From: Verrucomicrobiota bacterium
GTDB taxonomy: Bacteria; Verrucomicrobiota; Verrucomicrobiia; Limisphaerales; AV2
NCBI GenBank assembly: GCA_003219345.1
Contig: QHOP01000430.1
Span: 1 to 10,612, forward strand
DNA: 10,612 nt
Direction of reading: 5' to 3'
Below, one piece after another: positions 6,327 through 10,612 of this stretch. The notes under the pieces were generated by a model. That model was given only the letters and a program-made list of their open reading frames with translations, was not told where the DNA came from and did not search any database. How positions within the stretch are numbered: position 1 is the first letter of the stretch; the number at the start of each line of letters is the position of its first letter. The position numbers and the translations under genes are program-made.

Positions 6327-7370
6327 ATGCGAATCGTAGTGGATGTCATGGGTGGCGACCACGGCTGTGAGGTTGTCATTGAGGGCGTCAAAATCGCGCT
6401 CCACGCCTGCAGCAAAATCTCCGAGCTGTGCCTCGTGGGTGACGAAGCACAAATCCGGGCGGCAATGACCAAAGCTCGCCTGCAGGACGACCGCGTCAAA
6501 ATCGTTCACACCACTGAAGTGCTCACGATGGAGGACAAGCCGCTCGACGTCCTGCGCAGGAAAAAGGACTGCTCCATGGCCCGCGCCATGGAATTGGTCA
6601 AGCAAGGCCAGGGCGACGCGATGATTTCGCGCGGCAACACCGGCGGGCTGATGGCCGCGGCAACGGTCAAGCTTCGTCCGTTGGAAAACGTCGAGCGTCC
6701 GGCGATCGCCACCGTGCTTCCGACACCTCAAAAATATTTTCTCTTGTTGGATGCCGGCGCCAATGCCGAGTGCAAGCCGCTGCACTTGGCGCAATTCGCC
6801 ATTATGGGCAGCGTCTATTCGCGCGAAATCCTCGGCAATACAAACCCGCGCGTTGGCATTTTGAGCAACGGCAAAGAGGAGATGAAAGGCAACGACCTCA
6901 CGCGCGAAGCGCTGGAGCTGTGCCGGCAGCTTGACCTGAATTTCCTGGGTTATGTGGAAGGACACGATTTGTTCGAAGACCAGGTGGACGTTGTGGTCAG
7001 CGATGGTTTTATCGGGAACATCGTTCTGAAAACCTGCGAGAGCATGGGCAAGGCGATTCGGGTCATGTTGGAGACGGAGTTGACCCGCAATCCGCTTCGC
7101 AAACTCGGCGCCGCGCTGGCTTGTGCCGGGCTGCTTTCGATCAAACGACGGATGAACGCGGACAACTACGGAGGCGCGCCGCTGCTGGGCTTGAATGGCA
7201 CGGTCATCAAAGCCCACGGCTCTGCGCGCGCCCTGGCCATCAATAACGCCATTCGCGTCGGCACCGAAACCATTCAACACAGCATTAACAGGCTCATTAC
7301 CCAGGAGATTGCCAGCGCAAAAGATCGGCTTGCCACCGTTAAAGCCGCAGTCCAGACTGCCGCAGCATGA
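6327..7370 (+). CDS. plsX: Phosphate acyltransferase PlsX
   Basis: 347 residues from ATG 6327, the normal length. PlsX converts acyl-ACP and phosphate into acyl-phosphate, the donor used by PlsY in phosphatidic acid synthesis; it is a peripheral membrane enzyme. The first residues MRIVVDVMGGDHG are the family N-terminus and fix the start, although the frame stays open upstream to 6183. Other family blocks are SRGNTGGLMAAATVKL, LLDAGANAECKP, GILSNGKEEMKGN, VVSDGFIGNIVLKT and NYGGAPLLGLNG near the C-terminus. No Shine-Dalgarno exists: the ATG follows directly on a hairpin and its T-rich tail. The stop codon overlaps the fabH start (ATGA), so the two are translationally coupled. The rpmF-plsX-fabH order is widespread in bacteria. 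Confidence 0.96.
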   Translation: MRIVVDVMGGDHGCEVVIEGVKIALHACSKISELCLVGDEAQIRAAMTKARLQDDRVKIVHTTEVLTMEDKPLDVLRRKKDCSMARAMELVKQGQGDAMISRGNTGGLMAAATVKLRPLENVERPAIATVLPTPQKYFLLLDAGANAECKPLHLAQFAIMGSVYSREILGNTNPRVGILSNGKEEMKGNDLTREALELCRQLDLNFLGYVEGHDLFEDQVDVVVSDGFIGNIVLKTCESMGKAIRVMLETELTRNPLRKLGAALACAGLLSIKRRMNADNYGGAPLLGLNGTVIKAHGSARALAINNAIRVGTETIQHSINRLITQEIASAKDRLATVKAAVQTAAA

Positions 7371-8404
7371 TTCCCCCTGCCAGCAAAGTCGTCAAAAACC
7401 CGCGCGCGAAGCATGGTTTTCGGGGCCGGACTTGCTCCATCACCGCGGTCGGCTCCTACGTGCCGGAGAAAATTCTGACCAATGCCGATCTGGAAAGAAT
7501 GGTGGACACTTCCGACCAGTGGATCACCACTCGCACCGGCATCAAGCAGCGGCGCATCGCCGCGGCTAACGAGCACACTTCCCACATGGCGGCCAAAGCA
7601 GCGTTGCGCGCCATGGCAAAGGGCGGCATCTCCCCCGAACAAATTGACCTGATCATCGTGGCGACGATTACCCCGGACATGCCGTTTCCGGCGACCGCCT
7701 GTCTGGTCCAGCAGCAAATCGGCGCTTATCGCGCCGCGGCATTTGACATCGAAGCCGCTTGTTCCGGTTTCATTTACGCGCTCGAAATTGGCCAGCAGTT
7801 CATCATGTCGCGCACCTACGACACCGTGTTGGTCATCGGCGCGGAAAAGCTCTCAGCCATTGTCGATTGGACCGATCGCAACACGTGCGTCTTGTTTGGT
7901 GACGGCTCGGGCGCGGCCATTTTGCAAAGTCGCCCCAATGCGCACGGTTTGTTGACGGCGTGCATGGGCGCGGACGGCAACAAAGCCGATCTGCTGTCGA
8001 TGCCGGGCGGCGGTTGTCGTTGTCCCGCCACGGCGGATTCCGTATCTGCCCGGCTGCACTTTTTGAGGATGGAAGGCAAGGAAACGTTCAAGAACGCGGT
8101 GAACGCAATGTACACGGCAGCACAGGAATCCCTGCGTCGTTGCGAACTCTGCATCTCGCGGATCAAGTGCGTCATCCCGCACCAGGCCAACCAGCGGATC
8201 ATTGAGGCGGTCGGCGAACGGCTGGGCGCAAAACCCGAACAAGTCTTCGTCAACCTGGATCGATACGGCAACACCTCCGCCGCTTCGGTCGCCATCGCTC
8301 TGGACGAAGCGGTTGAGTCCGGACGGATTCAGCGCGGGGATTTGATTCTGCTGATGGTGTTTGGCGCAGGACTGACCTGGGGTGCCGCTGTCATAGAGTG
8401 GTAA
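7367..8404 (+). CDS. fabH: Beta-ketoacyl-ACP synthase III
   Basis: 345 residues. FabH condenses acetyl-CoA with malonyl-ACP to start each fatty acid chain, in the cytoplasm. The catalytic triad is visible: C132 in EAACSGFIYA, H272 in IPHQANQRII and N302 in YGNTSAAS. FGDGSGAAIL and the final VFGAGLTWGAAVIEW are also typical. The start overlaps the plsX stop by 4 bases (ATGA). The N-terminus is about 20 residues longer than usual (a basic KVVKNPRAKHG stretch before the normal TAVGSYVPE start), and no other in-frame ATG or GTG lies closer to the conserved region. The adjacent coaD and plsX supply CoA and use the acyl-ACP product, so the group forms one lipid pathway. Confidence 0.96.
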   Translation: MIPPASKVVKNPRAKHGFRGRTCSITAVGSYVPEKILTNADLERMVDTSDQWITTRTGIKQRRIAAANEHTSHMAAKAALRAMAKGGISPEQIDLIIVATITPDMPFPATACLVQQQIGAYRAAAFDIEAACSGFIYALEIGQQFIMSRTYDTVLVIGAEKLSAIVDWTDRNTCVLFGDGSGAAILQSRPNAHGLLTACMGADGNKADLLSMPGGGCRCPATADSVSARLHFLRMEGKETFKNAVNAMYTAAQESLRRCELCISRIKCVIPHQANQRIIEAVGERLGAKPEQVFVNLDRYGNTSAASVAIALDEAVESGRIQRGDLILLMVFGAGLTWGAAVIEW

Positions 8405-8413
8405 GCCCATGCG

Positions 8414-8441
8414 TTGACGTAAGCGCCGTATGTGTTAGATT
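8414..8441 (+). promoter_or_regulatory. Predicted promoter for the PilZ-PilT unit
   Basis: TTGACG (8414-8419, 5 of 6 consensus) and TAGATT (8436-8441, 4 of 6) are separated by 16 bases, the same spacing as the predicted FecR promoter. It lies in the 60-base gap after fabH, where the function of the genes changes from lipid synthesis to motility. The predicted leader before ATG 8465 is about 17 bases. Confidence 0.4.
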
Positions 8442-8464
8442 AAGCGAGCCTAACGAAAATCGAC

Positions 8465-8791
8465 ATGAGCATGAGCAAACTTGACACTTCCGGCGTCTTC
8501 CAGCCTGTCACCGTCAAATCCGACCGAACCACTCTGAACCTGCCGCAGGCCGCCGTCCGCATTCGGAAAAACGGCATTGAGTTTCGCGCGCCGACGCCTA
8601 TTCCGGTCTGGACCGAAATGACCGTCTCCTTGCAGTCTGCGGGCGGAAGCAAAAAGGTCAACTGCACCGGCATCGTCGTGGCGTGCGAAGGAAATCGGCA
8701 CGCGGGTTATGCAGTGTCGATGCTGCTGATGAATCTCTCCCGTCAGTCGCAGGAGCGGCTGAATCTGCTCGCTTACTCCCAACTGGCCTGA
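8465..8791 (+). CDS. Small PilZ-like domain protein
   Basis: 108 residues. The whole protein fits a single small beta-barrel of PilZ type: a strand-rich start, RIRKNGIEFRAPTPIPVWTE, a central VNCTGIVVACEG strand pair, HAGYAVSMLLMNLS, and a final helix (SQERLNLLAYSQ). The usual cyclic-di-GMP residues, RxxxR and (D/N)xSxxG, are not evident, so it may not bind c-di-GMP and could act through protein contacts, as type IV pilus PilZ proteins do. It is followed after 22 bases by a PilT ATPase, which supports a pilus role. A second ATG lies 6 bases downstream (8471), so the start could be two residues later. No Shine-Dalgarno is seen. The family call is moderate, as the sequence is divergent. Confidence 0.6.
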   Translation: MSMSKLDTSGVFQPVTVKSDRTTLNLPQAAVRIRKNGIEFRAPTPIPVWTEMTVSLQSAGGSKKVNCTGIVVACEGNRHAGYAVSMLLMNLSRQSQERLNLLAYSQLA

Positions 8792-8813
8792 GCCGCGCCG
8801 GTTTTCGGTCGAG

Positions 8814-9902
8814 ATGGAACTCTTTCAGCGTATTTTGCAAGCCGCCATTGACGGCGGCGCCTCCGACGTTCATCTCAAGATCGGAGCGCCGGTCGTTTTC
8901 CGCATCAACCGCCAGCTCGTCGCCATCGAGGCGCCCGCGCCGGCGCCCGAGTGGATGAATAAGGTTGTGGACACAATTGTCCCGCGCCATTTGAAGAAGC
9001 GGCTCGAGGAAGACCACGAAATTGATTTTTCCTACTTTCTTCCGGGCGTCGGCCGATTTCGCACCAACTTGTTTCAACAGCGTGGGGAGCACTGCCTCTC
9101 CATGCGCTACGTGAAAACCAAGATCCCGAGCTTCGCAGAATTAGGCCTGCTCGACATTTTGAAAAGAATCGCCGAATCACCGCGCGGCATCGTGCTGTTG
9201 TCCGGCCCGACCGGCTGTGGCAAGTCCACGACCCTGGCGGCGATGGTCGAGCATATTAACGCCAATTTCAAAAAGCATATTATTGCGCTGGAGGACCCGA
9301 TCGAGTTCGTGTTTGAAGACAACCAGTCGGTCATCGAGCAGCGGGAGATCGGTTTGGACACGCTTTCCTTTGAATACGGACTCAAACACATCTTGCGGCA
9401 GGACCCCGACATTATCATGATCGGCGAAATGCGGGACGCGATCAGCTTCTCCGCCGCCATGAGCGCCGCCGACACGGGCCACCTCGTGCTTTCGACGTTG
9501 CACACGACCAACTCGGCGCAAGCCGTCGGACGCACTCTGGATTTCTTCAAGCCCGATGAGCGCGACCAGGTCCGCCGCCAATTGGCCGCCACGGTGCAAG
9601 CCGTCGTTTGCCAGCGCATGGTCAACACGATCAACGGCGGCATCATGCCGGCGCTGGAGATCATGATCAACACTGGCACGGTCAGAAAACTCATTGAAGA
9701 GAACCGGCTGGAGAAGCTTCCCGCCGCCATTGAAACCGGGATCGAAGACGGGATGCAGAATTTCAACCAGGCGCTCTACAATCTCGTCAAGGAACGGAAA
9801 ATCACGGAGAAGGAAGCGCTCGCCAAGGCGACCAATCCGCAGGCGCTGGAGATGAATTTCAAAGGCATCTTCCTCGACGAAGCACGGCGCATCCTGACCT
9901 AG
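8814..9902 (+). CDS. pilT: Type IV pilus retraction ATPase, PilT family
   Basis: 362 residues, the usual PilT length. It is a hexameric cytoplasmic ATPase that depolymerises type IV pili for twitching motility. The N-terminal PAS-like half starts with ASDVHLKIGAPVVFRINRQL. The nucleotide site holds Walker A GPTGCGKST (131-139), the Asp box LEDPIEF (159-165), the Walker B region DIIMIGEMRD (199-208) with catalytic E205, and the His box with H230 in STLHT. GTVRKLIEE near the C-terminus corresponds to the AIRNLIRE motif of retraction ATPases, arguing for PilT/PilU rather than the PilB extension motor. It follows the PilZ-like gene after 22 bases, probably in one transcript. PilU or a second PilT-like copy cannot be excluded. 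No Shine-Dalgarno is evident. It converges with waaA, leaving 72 bases between the stops. Confidence 0.93.
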   Translation: MELFQRILQAAIDGGASDVHLKIGAPVVFRINRQLVAIEAPAPAPEWMNKVVDTIVPRHLKKRLEEDHEIDFSYFLPGVGRFRTNLFQQRGEHCLSMRYVKTKIPSFAELGLLDILKRIAESPRGIVLLSGPTGCGKSTTLAAMVEHINANFKKHIIALEDPIEFVFEDNQSVIEQREIGLDTLSFEYGLKHILRQDPDIIMIGEMRDAISFSAAMSAADTGHLVLSTLHTTNSAQAVGRTLDFFKPDERDQVRRQLAATVQAVVCQRMVNTINGGIMPALEIMINTGTVRKLIEENRLEKLPAAIETGIEDGMQNFNQALYNLVKERKITEKEALAKATNPQALEMNFKGIFLDEARRILT

Positions 9903-9974
9903 ACCAGTTGCCAAAAGAAATTTCCGAAATGAAACCGATTGTCGAATGTCCAACGGCTCCCCTCACCCTTCCAG

Positions 9975-10612
9975 TCAGCAGCGCGGCGCGGCGTATAGTT
10001 CGCCGCCTTCAAGGTGTTTCACGATCAGATCCACCGTGCGCTCGATTGCGCCACGGTTTTCGCGCACCACTTTCAGCGCGTTCTGGCCGAGCGCCTCGCG
10101 ACGCTTTTCATCAGCGAGCAGCTCGCCGAGAGTTTTCTCCAATTCAGCGGTGCTGCGGACTTGAACAGCGCCGCCTCGCTTGAGGAAAGCGTCAACCATA
10201 GCGGCGAAGTTTTGCATGTTTGGCCCGAAAACGATCGCCTTGCCCAGCGCCGCCGGTTCGACGGGATTTTGCCCGCCTTGACCGCATAAACTTTTTCCAA
10301 CAAAAATAACGGTGGCGTGTTCGTAAAAATAGCGGAGCTCGCCCGTGGTATTGACCAACAGGCATTCCACCTCGCCCGGTTTGAACTGGGCGCTCGCGGT
10401 GATTTCGCTGCGATAGACGAACTTCACTCCGCGAGCACCGAGTTCCTGGCCCACTTCCTTGCCACGCTCGTAATGACGCGGGACCAACACCAAAAAGAGG
10501 TCACGAAATTCCTGCCGGATGCGCAGAAACAGTTCGGCCAGGATGGCCTCTTCCCCGGCGTGTGTGCTGCCGCAGACGAGCAGGGGCGCCCCCGCCGGCA
10601 CGCCGAGCTGCC
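9975..10612 (-). CDS. waaA: 3-deoxy-D-manno-octulosonic acid (Kdo) transferase, C-terminal half
   Basis: About 211 C-terminal residues are present; the frame is open to the right edge, so the N-terminal domain lies outside. WaaA/KdtA adds Kdo from CMP-Kdo to lipid A precursors at the inner membrane. The C-terminal GT-B domain is clear: VCGSTHAGEEAI, LVPRHYERGKEV, NTTGELRYFYEHA, VIFVGKSLCGQGGQNPVEPA and FGPNMQNFAAM, with the last two forming the donor-binding signature. It reads continuously through the edge, with QLG before VPAGAPLLVCG, so the GTG at 10601 is not the start. The gene shows that the host makes Kdo-containing LPS. Mono- versus multifunctional transfer cannot be judged from this half. 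Confidence 0.92.
   Translation of the reverse strand, partial: QLGVPAGAPLLVCGSTHAGEEAILAELFLRIRQEFRDLFLVLVPRHYERGKEVGQELGARGVKFVYRSEITASAQFKPGEVECLLVNTTGELRYFYEHATVIFVGKSLCGQGGQNPVEPAALGKAIVFGPNMQNFAAMVDAFLKRGGAVQVRSTAELEKTLGELLADEKRREALGQNALKVVRENRGAIERTVDLIVKHLEGGELYAAPRC

Noticed and set aside
6231..7280. Minus-strand open frame of 349 codons opposite plsX
   Set aside because: It is antisense to all the conserved PlsX blocks, has no start signals and no domain.
9177..9953. Minus-strand open frame of 258 codons opposite pilT
   Set aside because: It is antisense to the Walker A and B region of pilT and is explained by codon bias.
9903..9974. Possible bidirectional terminator between convergent pilT and waaA
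   Set aside because: No stem longer than a short GAAATTTC palindrome and no T-tract was found.

Overview
This window looks like an ordinary chromosomal segment of a GC-rich Gram-negative bacterium, most likely a member of the Verrucomicrobiota (Pedosphaera/Limisphaerales-like). That placement is a judgement from protein character, not a computed result. It rests on a plastid-like LeuC, a FecR protein next to a CHASE2 cyclase, a DUF177-rpmF-plsX-fabH run, a PilZ-PilT pair and a Kdo transferase (so an LPS-bearing outer membrane). No rRNA, tRNA, CRISPR array, transposase or phage gene was seen.

Layout. At the left edge (1-104, minus) is the N-terminal stub of an unrecognised protein with a strong Shine-Dalgarno. 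It is divergent from leuC (249-1619), the large subunit of 3-isopropylmalate dehydratase, which has no leuD beside it. The 240-base gap after leuC holds a REP/REPIN-like imperfect palindrome (1669-1737), then a good sigma70-type promoter and a strong ribosome binding site for a secreted FecR-domain protein (1860-2591). A textbook intrinsic terminator (2615-2648) separates it from a large CHASE2-class III adenylate cyclase (to 5020). The only long-N-terminus start codon of the cyclase lies within the loop of that terminator.

Next is a biosynthetic run on the plus strand: coaD (coenzyme A), a DUF177/YceD protein, rpmF (ribosomal protein L32), plsX (phospholipid precursor synthesis) and fabH (fatty acid initiation). 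plsX and fabH overlap by 4 bases. A second hairpin with a U-rich tail lies directly in front of the plsX start codon. CoA supply, acyl-phosphate formation and fatty acid initiation are linked functions, so this reads as a membrane-lipid/ribosome growth cluster.

A likely new transcription unit then encodes a small PilZ-like protein and a PilT-type retraction ATPase (type IV pilus twitching). It converges on the C-terminal half of waaA/kdtA on the minus strand, which runs off the right edge.

Most of the window is conserved housekeeping. The parts worth a second look are the FecR/CHASE2-cyclase module with its internal terminator, the two hairpins fused to downstream start codons, the plastid-like leuC, and the palindromic repeat.
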